Shown piece after piece: positions 11,256 through 22,282 of a stretch of 64,000 nucleotides of DNA. Below the pieces are notes generated by a model. That model was not told the DNA's origin. It saw nothing but the letters and a program-made list of their open reading frames with translations, and made no database searches. A program made the position numbers and the translations under genes. Source of the stretch: Phlegmacium glaucopus (Eukaryota; Basidiomycota; Agaricomycetes; Agaricales; Cortinariaceae); NCBI GenBank assembly GCA_015039465.1, contig MU130548.1, positions 126,294 to 190,293 on the forward strand. The letters are read 5' to 3'. The stretch's first letter is position 1. The number at the start of each line of letters is the position of its first letter.

Positions 11256-12666
11256 CTAGGTTAGCTTCACAATGCTTCCTTCGACGAAATCGTTAATATC
11301 AAAGCCATTCTCTTGCAATTTGACAACACCAGCTTTCTCGAGGACGCTGAAAGATGGATGAGAAAATATGCCATAAAATGGGTTTCAGGAAGTACCTGAG
11401 TGTGCTTTCGATGACGTTTTTTGAGATTTCTGCACAGTCTTGGGGATAACTCACAGTCTTCAACCATGCCTGTGCCATAACATTCGCAACCTGCGTAACA
11501 AAGCCGAGGAACCTTTTATTCTCACCTCGATATCTTTCTTTGGGTACCCAAACTTCTCCTGGATAAACACAACATCTTTCGTTGCACGGCTTTCCTCAGA
11601 ATTGAAGGCCACGACATAGTCGCTGAGTTTAGCCAAAAAAAGGCTTGTGGCGTCTGGGGATGCACGATTGGGGTGGCCTGCTATCAACCAAGATGGCCAA
11701 GGTGTTGGCACAGAACCAATCTACGCATGGATTATAAAGTGTGCAATTTTTTCAAAGCTCTGAAGACTCACAAAGCGCGCCTCCCCTGCATCGACAAAAG
11801 GTTTTGTTGTGAACCATTCCCACATGAATGCGCTAGTAGAACCGTCGTTGACCGAATTAAGGAGGCCGTGGATATCATTATTCACTGTCAATGCCATCGT
11901 TATTCACAAAAGACCATTCATGATTTAATCTTTCGCCAAAACCTTGAAATTTCAAGTCGACTGTCGGCCATCCTTGCTGTAAGGCCATGACATACGCCAT
12001 CGTCTGGCTTCCGCTGCATCTCTGGAGATCAATACCTTGACCAGCAAGAATCGGGATGGTATAGTTGAAAATTTTCACCTTCCAGGCCTGGATATCCCCA
12101 AAGTCGTTCCTTTCAAATCAGAGATTTCCTTGTATATAGTATCCTTTCCGGTGATTACAGCCCTATATAACGTGTACATGATCGGGATGGACAAGCAGCT
12201 CTGTAATAACCTTGGCGTACCAATTCAAGGGCGTCGAAACGAAGCTGCCGATAAGCTTGTAGGCCTTTGAGCCTTTTGCAATTCCTGATATGAGTGGGTC
12301 GGTAAGGGCACTTTCGGATTTCGAGGGCGTGGTCAGAAGCAGAACAAAGCTTGACTGAACTGCATCCCGCGAACAGGTTCTCACATTGCAATATCGATTT
12401 CATCAGCCGCCAGCCGGGAAATCAATTGTCCAGTTCCGCCTGCAGTATAAGTTGTGAAGACTTTTGCATCATATGAGAGGTAAGGCAGCGTCGCATACTT
12501 GGACATTCCACCAGGGTGAACGTCTGTCCCGCATCTGTTTCGGCGAACTGGAGAAGAGGACTTGAGAAATGTTCGCGAACTATGTTTTCGACGTAAGTAA
12601 TTTCATCGATATATGTTTAGCAGACAAAGTTACGACATGCATACCATATCCAACCCGGAGGCACAT
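11256..12666 (-). CDS. Ca3427-type periplasmic-binding-like (PBP2) protein
   Basis: Ten exons give about 320 residues. The first exon is only MCLRVGY. Then follow VREHFSSPLLQFAE, the Gly-rich loop CPSGTGQLISRLAADEIDIA, ALTDPLISGIAKGSKAYKL, SGSQTMAYVMALQQGW, NDGSTSAFMWEWFTTKPFV and PTPWPSWLIAGHP. This series matches the fungal branch of the type 2 periplasmic-binding fold typified by Candida Ca3427, related to bacterial sulfonate/nitrate-binding proteins and NMT1/THI5. No signal peptide is visible, so it is probably cytosolic; its ligand is unknown. Several acceptors are AAG rather than CAG or TAG. It diverges from TERT, with 151 bp between the start codons. Confidence 0.88.
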
Positions 12667-12817
12667 CACGGTCGTTGTTAATTACGATGGACTCAGGGAA
12701 TCTTATCAATCCAATATCAATCCATAGCTGGTCATCCGTCACGAAGAGTCATCTCACGTGTCAAGCGCGATTGTGACAATAGGTCCTGCGTGACATGGAC
12801 GGAGCCATGTCTTTTGC
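12667..12817. promoter_or_regulatory. Shared divergent promoter of PBP2 gene and TERT
   Basis: Only 151 bp separate the two start codons, so both promoters and 5' UTRs must sit here or reach into the neighbouring genes. An ATCTCACGTGTC sequence containing a CACGTG E-box lies at about 12750-12762. No clear TATA box is visible. Confidence 0.55.
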
Positions 12818-15800
12818 ATGTCTTCTCCTCATTTTACCCTATCTATCCTAAGGAGCCATTATCCGTTCGTGATAGACCTACGAACATACCTCACTCGCCT
12901 CCTTTGGTCGTCTTCCAACCCTGATTATGTCCAACTTTCAAGCCTAACGTCGTCGTCCTACACTTGCCTACTGAACACTGCCTATGTTACATCTTCTCAA
13001 CTGCCAAATAAATCATTTTCATATTTTTCGCCTGATCTTGACATGCGCGAGGTGGGAAAGGTGTTAGCGTCATATCTCAATTCTTATAAATTATGCCAAC
13101 CAGATCATTGATCAAGCTCAAGTGCGATTATTTAGGTCTAAAAATACGCAGAATATTCTTACTTTAGGCTACCGACAAGTAAGCAATTTCAATCGAGTCC
13201 TTCAAGCTAACTTATTTTTATCTATAGGCATCTCACGCTAGCGATCGCGGAAGAAAAGGGATGGCGCGTATTGGGATAACCAATACCTTTGTCAACACTA
13301 TGGTTACAGCTCTTCAAGCACCAGAATGGGAGGAACTTCTACATCGGTAGGTCAATGAAATTTGCCTTTGTCGTAGTACCAAGGTCTGATGGCTCATAGC
13401 ATCGGAGTTGATGCAATGCTGCATCTTCTTACAGAAACTTCTGTCTTTGTGTCTTTGCCAAATGGGTGTTTATGCCAAGTGACGGGAGTACCTATCATTT
13501 TCATAACTCCCAACGTACAAAACGATCACACGTCAATTTCCCTACAATCTTGCGAAGACAATGGAACAACATCAAATAAAAAACGCTCCTTTCCTGCTGT
13601 AGATCAAGAAGAAAGGCCGTGCAAGCGCCAAAAACTGTCCAATTGTACAACCAGCAAATCTGGCTTAAAATCATCAAAGACAATTAGGTATGCTCTACTT
13701 ATACTCGGACTGCCAAGTAACTGACTTCTATAGATCTACCCCCGCAGATATAGTTGTCATGCGTGCCAGGATTTTCTATTCTCGGCCGAATTTCATTCCA
13801 CGTACGAATCACATCCTTGTTGGATTACCACTCAAACGTAGGTTTCTTCCTTCATACTTGACAACCTGATACGAAAAAATGTTAGATGTGTTAAATCGGC
13901 TACAGCCCTCTTTTAACGTAAATACAAGCCGTGACTACACAATCGTTACCGACACCCGGAAGCAAGCTGAACAAGTACGGCACCTGTCGAAATATGTCTT
14001 TGCCCGACAATATGGCCTGGCTACTCCTTTTCGTTCTACGGCTGCCAAAGGAGGCTCTTTCAAATTTGCCGATTATCTTGACAGAGAAGCAGAAATCAAA
14101 GTAATTTGTCTCCGACCTTTTGTCTTAGTTCTCCCTGACAAAATTTGGGTAGGCAGGAGGGCCCTGTAAAACGCCGAAACGATTGAAGGATATACTACCG
14201 CTCTTGGAAAAACTTCTTAAGCGACATCAGAAGTGTAGATATGTCCCACTTCGTGATAAAGCTTGTTCTTCAAAGGTTCGCTCCCCTGTCCAGGATAACG
14301 ACAGGGTCTTGATATATTCATGTTCTTCTTCCAGGTTAAGAGCGCAGCGAATCAGGACCTGGATAGTAGCGTTATTCTCGTAGGCTCAATCTTCCAATCC
14401 CCAAAAAAAGGATATTGATTTCTTCTACAGGAGTTAATGTCCGAACATTCCATTCAAGTACGGTCTCAGGTTTCGTTGGGAGCGGCCAACACCTCAGTAG
14501 ATTCGTCTGGAAATCCTATTCCTCCGTTTGGTCTCAGCGAAGCACAAAAACATGCCAGGAACAAGCCCCGTTTTATTGAATTCGCATGTAGCCATGTGGA
14601 GGTGCGCAAATAATGGCAGCATTGGAGATTGACATCTCTAATGCTTTGAACTGTTAGGTGCATCGTTATGTGGTTTTGGTAACTAATGCAGTTATTCCTA
14701 AATCTTTCTGGGGCACAAAGAGTAACCTCAGACTTGTCCTCCAAAGTAAGGCATTTCTTTTTCTGTCCCATCCCGCATCACAAGTAATCGACATTAGGTG
14801 TTAAGAAGTTCATTAGTTGTCGGCGGTACGAATCATTGAGCCTCCATCATCTATTACAAGGATTCAGCACTTCGGCATGTGATTGGTTAATTCCACCTGG
14901 CCCTGGTGCTCGAGAGCAGGCGAGAATATCCGTGTCCGACTCCCTAAAACGCCGTGAATTACTGGAAGATTTTTTATACTGGTATTTTGATTCGTTCGTT
15001 TTGCCTTTGCTGAAGGTGAACTTGCATCTGTTTCTGCCATGGCTGATATAATACTCAGTTGTTCAACAGACCACCTTTTATGTAACGGAGTCGTCTGCCT
15101 TCCGAAATCAAGTACTCTACTTTAGGCATGATGATTGGGCAACTTTATGCGCGCCTCTCATTGCACGTCTCACCTCCGTCACTTTCGAGAAATTGACAGA
15201 TGTAAGCTGTTGGCATCCCGAAAACTGAACATTGAACAAATTTTGCTTATGAATTAGGCCGAAGCGGCAGAAATTTTACGACAACGAAAGCTTGGTTTCT
15301 CCTTTGTTAGATTATTACCCAAAGAAACGGGAGTGAGGCCGATAGTTAACCTTCGTAAGAAGAAAACTGTGATCCGTGTATGTCCCTATTCAATATTTGG
15401 AAAAAGTAACGTCTGTCTTTCTCACCAGGGCCATAGGGTTCGTATACAGCCGAGCAATCCATCAATCAGATTCTTCAAGCTGCCTTCAATATCTTGACTT
15501 ATGAACGTGTAAGTACGACATACCCCTAACTATTTTCCTTCACTATATAGCTCAAATCATAGAGTAACCAACCACACCTACTGGGTGCATCTGTGCTCGG
15601 TCCTGACGACGTTTATAAAAGGCTAAAGGAGTTTAAAGCGAACTTACCGCGAGACAGTAAAGGCAACCTGTATGTTCTCGACCTAACATAGTCTAGGCCG
15701 TCTAACTTTAAGCATAGACCAACCCTTTATTTTGTCAAAGTGGATGTCCAAACTTGCTTTGACACGATAGATCAGACGAAACTGTTGCAAATCCTACGTG

Positions 15801-17539
15801 AATTGATTTCAGAGGCGCGCAACATCATTATTGCAAGTGTGATGTAACCCGAGGCTGATAAATCTTTTCTGTAGGACTTGTATATGACGCAAAAGTATGC
15901 TCAGCTTACTACGTGCCTTGGCAAGACGAGGCGGAGTTATGTGAAGAAAGCCGTCCCCCAAGGTCTAATCTATCAGTTTCCTTAATGAATTTTATTCTAA
16001 TATCATTTTGCCAGACGATCATCCACATTTCCTTCGTTATGCGACAGACTTGGCGAATGTTCTGCGGAATACGATTTTTGTAGATCAGGTATGGCTTGTG
16101 TTCCATCTGCTTCGGGAAAATAATAACCTTGGCCTAGGTCGTTTATCCAATTTCAAAGAAGCAAGAAGTACTGCAACTTTTAGAGGAGCACATCACCGAA
16201 AATATTGTCAAGGCGAGTTATACTCAGTGCGACTTTCAGATAGTTGACCAACCGATTTCTTCAAGATTGGAAAGACTTATTATCGTCAGACTGTCGGCAT
16301 TCCTCAGGGATCGGTTTTATCCTCGATCCTATGTTCCTTTTTTTACGGAGATCTAGAGAAGAAATTTTCTAGTTTCACTAAAGACCTTCACAGTGTATGA
16401 AGACAAATAAATTTCAAGCACAGATCTATGTTCCTGACTTCTTCACAGGTACTCTTTCGACTCATCGATGACTACCTATTTATTACAACCAGTCTGACGA
16501 AAGCCAAAAGCTTCCTAGATATGATGAAAAAAGGTAAATATTTCATTGGCTTTGGATTATATCTTCGACGTCACCTTTTCAGGTCATCCAGAATACGGGT
16601 GTTTCATTTCGCAGGACAAGACATGGACAAATTTCGACCATGATGATGCACTCCTCAATGTGGTCGAGCCAAGTCAACGAAGTAATTCCCTCGTGCCGAA
16701 TATAGTCTTTCAGTACGTTTATGACCTTTTATTCAGCCTTTCCCTGGTGCGGATACGCGATCAACATGAGAGACTTGTCCATTATGGTAGACTATTCGAG
16801 GTACAACAACAGTGGTAAGGACTTTTTTTTACTTCCAGGTACTCCTCTGAACGGTAGTCAGGCATCAAAAGTTCTTTGACCGTCGACAGAGGTCGCCACC
16901 CTGGAGCAGCATTTATGTACAAATTGTTTCAGTAAGAACTTTGATATATGGATTTGTACCATTGCTGAATATCAACTATCGAGCAGGATGGCAAAATTGA
17001 AAAGCCATGCTATCTTCTCTGACAGAGACCTCAATACGGAATATGTGGTGTATCTGAACATTTACCAAAAATCACTCATGATGGCTATGAAGGTGCATGA
17101 ATATCTGCGAACCCGGTCTGTGAATAGAAAACGAAACAATACATTCCTTCGTGGTAAATGTGAAATATTAACCCCTCGTGATTTTATTCAAATGTCTCGT
17201 CCTAGATGCCATTCAAAGAGCCGTAATGTATAATTATACCGCTGTTCAGATTCAAGCGAGAAGAAAGGGTTGCCTACACCCAAATATTCACAAGGAGGCT
17301 GTGTTATGGTATCATGCTGCTCATTCATTCCATTTTATCAACACTGATCGTGGTTACCGTATTCCGGCAGGCTGGGTAATCATGCGTTTCATCACATTTT
17401 AAGCCGTAAACCTCACAGTTATTCATCACTATTGGTATATCTTGACCTTAAAATCGGTCGTCCAAAAAACCAACATCGATATCATCGAAAATTCAAGAGC
17501 CTCGTGAGGGAAGGTCAGGCCGCCTTTGCTGAGCTTTGA
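12818..17539 (+). CDS. TERT: Telomerase reverse transcriptase
   Basis: About 26 exons give roughly 1,110 residues. Landmarks in order: N-terminal (TEN-like) region with HLLTETSVFVSLPNGCLCQ; CP-like region (VRHLSKYVFARQYGL); QFP region (KSFWGTKSNLRLVLQ, then SLSLHHLLQGFSTSACDWL); T motif (FYVTESSAFRNQVLYFRHDD); motif 1/2 (FVRLLPKETGVRPIVNLRKK); motif A (FVKVDVQTCFDTI, near 15730-15770); B' (RQTVGIPQGSVLSSILCSFF); C (FRLIDDYLFIT, near 16450-16485); D (GHPEYGCFISQDKTWTNF); E (TFPWCGYAIN); C-terminal extension (WLGNHAFHHILSRKPHSYSS). All three catalytic aspartates are present and no inactivating break was found. One intron near motif B' seems to be GC-AG. Some junctions, notably 14270-14460, 15360-15450 and 15820-15880, are my best fit. 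The product copies telomerase RNA onto chromosome ends. Confidence 0.95.
16213..16265 (+). other. GC-AG intron within TERT
   Basis: The donor reads AAG|GCGAGT and the acceptor TTCTTCAAG. Removal joins ENIVK to IGKTYYRQ in phase 0, just before motif B'. No GT donor nearby preserves the frame. Confidence 0.6.
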
Positions 17540-17596
17540 AATCAGTGGTGCACGTGATATCGGGGTAGCACAGGTTCCGCAGTAACATTACACACT

Positions 17597-18469
17597 ATGT
17601 TACGATTCCGGGGTTACATAAATTCCAACAGATCGCAACGATTATCTTTGTATCTCTCTCACTTAACTAAACCCGTCTCCCTCCAATTTGTCCTTTTTTC
17701 TACCTCTAGCCCTGTCATGTCTGAATCTACATTCTACACTCTGAAAGCCGAGCTCCCCTCAGGCAAAATATACGACTTTGCTGATCTCAAAGGAAAAACT
17801 GTTTTAATTGTTAACACAGCTTCTAAATGGTGCGTTCTTCGTAGTTTATTTGATTACAACGAGGGGGGGAGTTGCTTAACTACAACCACTCTGAATTCAG
17901 TGGTTTCACGCCCCAGTATACAGGTAACTCAACACCGTCGTCTCTGGTCATTATATCGTGACAATCCTTCTATTACTCTTTTACCAGCCCTTCAGAGTTT
18001 ATATGAGAAGTACAAAGATCAGAACTTCGAGATCCTCGGCTTCCCCTGCAACCAAGTGCGTACACAACTTGCTTTCTCTCCCCGTCTCCCCGTCCAACGG
18101 TAAGCTGAGAGAATCCCTATCCATAGTTTGGTGGCCAAGAGCCAGCCAATGACGAGGCCATCCAAGAATATTGTACCATCAACCATGGCGTCACCTTCCC
18201 TCTCATGAAGAAATCAGATGTGAACGGTGATACCACTAACGAGGTGTACAAATGGCTCAAGAACGAGAAGTCTGGACTTTTGGGACTTACGCGAATCAAG
18301 GTGGGTTTCAAGGAAAAACTTGAGTAATAATAACCTTTGTAACCAACCTCATCATCCCCAGTGGAATTTCGAGAAGTTCCTTATTGACAAAAATGGAAAG
18401 GTAGTCGAGCGATGGGCGTCTGTAACAACACCTGCCTCTATCGATGCCGAGGTTGCGAAGATCATCTGA
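17597..18469 (+). CDS. Glutathione peroxidase (thioredoxin-dependent, Hyr1/Gpx3-like)
   Basis: Five exons (junctions 17829/17901, 17923/17988, 18055/18127 and 18300/18362). The core from ATG 17717 is about 160 residues. It carries the peroxidatic Cys in NTASKCGFTPQY (the Cys codon is split by intron 1), the FPCNQFGGQEP motif and the WNFEKFLID motif, the standard catalytic set of non-selenium GPXs. The resolving-type Cys in EYCTINHGV is also present. A second in-frame ATG at 17597 adds 40 residues rich in Arg, Ser and Leu with few acids, like a mitochondrial presequence. Two isoforms, mitochondrial and cytosolic, are therefore plausible. The long-form ATG lies only 57 bp after the TERT stop. 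A TCTACCTCTAG sequence just before 17717 could be a splice acceptor for a leader intron that would favour the short form. Confidence 0.93.
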
Positions 18470-18750
18470 AGAGTATTTTTATGTGATTATATATGGCTGT
18501 GAGTATATAACAATACGTACATGCAGTGTATAACTCCAAATCAGAAACGAAACCCAATGAACCCTTGAACAAAAGTTATGAATTAAATCAGTGCAGTCAT
18601 ACTGAAGAAAGTCAATCACTCCAAATAAGGTTTAGTGCAGATGATAGTGGCCGACAACGGAGACTGTGATAAAGCCCACCGGCATTTCGCTGTTCCGAGG
18701 TCCGGATACTAATAGTGCTTAGGAGTCTAAGGTCTTTGTGTGCCAAGAAC

Positions 18751-21003
18751 ATGTCGGCTCTCTGGACCGTAGCTGGAGTTGGACTTGTAAGTGTTGTTTT
18801 GTCTTCTTTTCCTGTTCAGCCCTTTATTTTATTTTATAGATCGTCCATCTCATCTTCAAGCGAACAGAGACTTTTCGATTTTTCTGGCTCTTCATCTTAC
18901 TCTTGGCCACCCCAGCATCCCTAACAGTATTCTATCTTCCCTATGTCAACAACATCATCCAGGCAGCCTTGACCGTGTTTGGTCTTTTCTGGTCGACCCT
19001 CACCATCTCCATCCTTGTCTACCGTGTTTCCCCCTGGCATCCCTTGGCTAAATACCCTGGTCCACTCTTATGCAAACTCACCAAATTCCACCTTGCCTTC
19101 ATTGCTCTTCGCAGACAGCAGCATATTTATTATTCTCAATTGCACAAAACATACGGTGATGTTGTTAGAATTGGTGAGTCAAATATATATATTTCCGTTT
19201 CGTTGAAGGATAACCTCTCGTTCATTCATTTCTTGTTAGGCCCCAATGAACTTTCTATCTGCAACGTTGATGCTGTAACGCCTCTCATGGGTCCTAACGG
19301 CCTTGAAAAGGGTCCTTGTAAGTTTACACAACTTCGGTATCTCACCGATTTTCCCTCACTGATGATCGTTCGTTAGTCTGGTCCGGCCGAGTTCCCGCCC
19401 ACGAATCCGTCCAGCCCCTCATTGCCATCGTTGACAAGGTTGAACACGCACGACGAAGGCGATCTTGGACAAGAGCTTTCTCCACCGCCGCCCTCAAAGG
19501 TTATGAAGCCATAATCAAATACAGGTCCCTACAGCTTATCGATACCCTGTCGTCGCAGAACTTGAAGGAGCAGATTATAAATCTTACGCAATGGTTTGCC
19601 TTTTATGCGTATGTTTGATCCATACATTCATCTTGGATTACACTAAGCGCCGTGATATCTGTAGATACGATGTAACTATAGAATTGGCGTACGTAATTTA
19701 TTTATCATACACAAGTGATCGACCCTCTCATCTGCTTTCTCTACAGCTTTGGTGGAGGTTCTGAGATGATGCGGGATGGGGACCCTGACGGTCGTTGGCA
19801 TACGATGGAAGGCGGACAAAGGTACGATTTGCAAAAAGAATCTTGCTATCCTAATTCCTCAAAACATCGGTTTCATTTTTTATTTATTTTGACTCTCATA
19901 GGGAGGCCGTCTTCATGAGTCATGTACCATGGCTAGGCTCAATCGCCTTGTCTCTCCCCGGATTTGCGAAAGATCTCAAATTCTTCCGTGCTCATGCACA
20001 AAACTGGGCCAGGCGTAGAGTACAAGAGGGTTCTACTCACAAGGATCTATTCTATCACTTGGTCCGCTACAATCTCATTAATTTTACTGGTCCAAACTTT
20101 CTGATTACAAATTATTGAAGATTGACGAAGATAACCTTGCTACTTTCAAACCAACCCTGCCCGAGGTTATCAGCGACGGTACGTGAAAATTTAACACGCA
20201 GATGCTAGAAGCTAAAGAGCTCATTCCCATTCAGCTGCTCTTGCTGTGTTAGCAGGATCGGATACAACATCTTCCGCTATTACAAACATCTTCTATTTCC
20301 TTATAAGCAACCCTACTGTTTACAAGCGTCTTCAAGCTGAGATAGACGGACTGGGTGATAGCCTCACGGATTGTACCGCACAATCACAGCTTCCATATCT
20401 CAATGCTGTCATGTACGTTGCACTCGAAAGTCTAAGCATTTCTTAATACTAAAAAGATTTAATCTAGTCACGAAGGTCTCCGATTACTACCTTCTCTATT
20501 GTCCGGCGTACAGCGTGCTGCAGTGAAAGGAACTGGTGGGAAAATGATTGGATCAGTGTAAGTCTCTATAACAAGCACTTTGTAAAGGTTCATACTAACG
20601 GTTCGCTTCAAGTTATCTCCCTGAAGGCAACTTCGCCTTTGTCCATACATATTCATTACAGCGTGATCCTCGCTGTTTCTCTCCCCTCCCCGACGCATTC
20701 ATACCCGAACGCTGGCTTCCTGAAGACCAACGACAAGTATTGGAACCCAAGATCTTCAATTCCCAAACAGAGTTCATCCACAACACAGCTGCTTTCATTC
20801 CTTTCTCCGTCGGTCCAGCTAACTGTGCCGGCAAGAGCCTTGCATGGATGGAGATGCGCATGGTGGTTACCTTGATGACTTCACGATTTGACTTGGCATT
20901 TGAACCGTCTTATAATCCTCAAAAGTGGTATGACGATCTTTGTGATTATTTCATTACGGTAAAGGGGCAGCTACCTGCTCGTCTTTCGGTTCGTAAAGCC
21001 TAG
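18751..21003 (+). CDS. Cytochrome P450 monooxygenase
   Basis: About 10 exons give roughly 550 residues with no break found. The N-terminus has several hydrophobic helices (about residues 5-85) before the proline-rich hinge HPLAKYPGPLL, an unusually long membrane anchor common in Agaricomycete P450s. Further landmarks are the C-helix RRRSWTRAFS, the I-helix oxygen-activation motif LAGSDTTSS, the ExxR motif in HEGLRLLP, FIPERW, and the haem-binding loop FSVGPANCAGK (about 20800-20834) with the Cys thiolate ligand. It should be an ER-anchored class II enzyme needing a P450 reductase. The substrate is unknown; no biosynthetic cluster surrounds it. The start is the ATG at 18751, followed by a short first exon ending in GVGL. 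Confidence 0.92.
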
Positions 21004-21334
21004 AACATCTTCACCGGATTGGGCAGTAAACAAACAAATATATCTTTTTTTCTATCTACCTTTTTTTTAGGAACAACGGGAAGGTGAGGATACATACGGC
21101 GCGCTTTTTAAATTGGAAGATTCAAGGTTGCGGTACATAGGTTACTTGATTTCACCCCTTGATCGCCTTGCGGCGTAGAGTGGTTAGACGTTCACGCTGT
21201 TGTCATCGTTTACACTGATTTTATTTTGGCTGCCAAAAATGTGAAATAGTCAGTCAGGTGTTTATTTATACATATGATGCCATCATATATGATCGACCAC
21301 CACATAAAAATAGGAGAAAGTAAAAAGTAATCAA

Positions 21335-22246
21335 TCATCTCCAAAGGGAACCAGACCTCTTCGTTGGGGCGCCATGGACAGTTGGACCTTTCAGGTTACT
21401 CAACCTAAGCTCCCTCTCCCTCTCGTCGACGGCTAGGGATGTGCGTAGACCCTCTACCTCTGTAGCTTTTTCTTGAACTTTCTCGGCGGCTTCCTTCGAA
21501 TTGTTCTTCAAAGTCTCCAGAGCATCTACTTCAGCACTGAGTTCTGCTATGGCTGTCTCATGGCGCATTTTTGCATTGAGATAGGCGGCTTCTGTTTTCT
21601 TGAAAGCAAAGAGAGATTTACTGTGGTTGGCATGTGCATGAGCTTCAGTCTAGAAAAAAAAAAACAGAGTTTGCATCGACATTCGAAAAAGGAAAAAAGA
21701 TTTAATTAAAAAACCTTGACGGCGCTGTTTTGAAACTTTTGGAGTTCTTGGAGCTCATTAATGCTGATATCCAAAGCCTGCTTCGCCGTCCTGCCTTCCT
21801 GCTTTATGATTTTGGAAATGCGTCTCCCATCCTTCGCTAAACAAGATGTTAGCGCAGCAATTGACCAAGAAAAAGTGAACCCGGAACTGACCCTCTGATT
21901 TTGCGATTTTGGATCTCTGTTTCGGAGTGAGATTGTTATCAGCTGAGACTGCGCGGTTCTGCAATTCTTCATCGGTTACGGCAGGAGCTGTGGTTATGGC
22001 TGGGGCTGGGGCTTCGCCTCCGTTAACGACAGCAGGTACTTGTTTTTCCTCGATTGGATGGGCAGTAGTACTAGCGTGTCTAGAAGGGGTACGGCTGTGG
22101 ACTGCAGACTTGCGTGGGGAAGTACTAATTGTTGAACGACGTGCAACCCCATTGGACTCTTGTTTAACAGAAGAAGGAGGCGAGTTAAAGGCCTCTGCTG
22201 GAAGCCAACCGTCTGAACCATTTGGGTGCTGTATGATATCTGTCAT
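21335..22246 (-). CDS. Coiled-coil protein of unknown function
   Basis: Three exons give about 250 residues. The N-terminal 110 residues are Ser/Pro/Ala-rich and probably disordered (NSPPSSVKQESN, STSPRKSAVHSRTPSRHAST). From LTPKQRSKIAKSE onward a charged helix begins, continues through KQALDISINELQELQKFQNS, and ends in a long heptad-like coiled coil (AELSAEVDALETLKNNSKEA, then EKVQEKATEVEGLRTSL). No catalytic domain is visible. It probably acts as a scaffold or self-associates. The start codon is only 36 bp downstream of the AP-3 beta stop on the same strand. I do not recognise the family. Confidence 0.8.
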
Positions 22247-22282
22247 TGTTGAAAGTAAGTAAGAAAGGATGTGTCTAAGAAA

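Noticed and set aside
12700..12770. Coding-like minus-strand stretch upstream of the PBP2 start
   Set aside because: It is open for about 35 codons but not in frame with the PBP2 exon 1 that matches the family; likely chance.
21004..21180. Extra 3' exon of the P450 after TTTTTTTTAG
   Set aside because: The frame already ends normally at 21003 just after the expected C-terminus.
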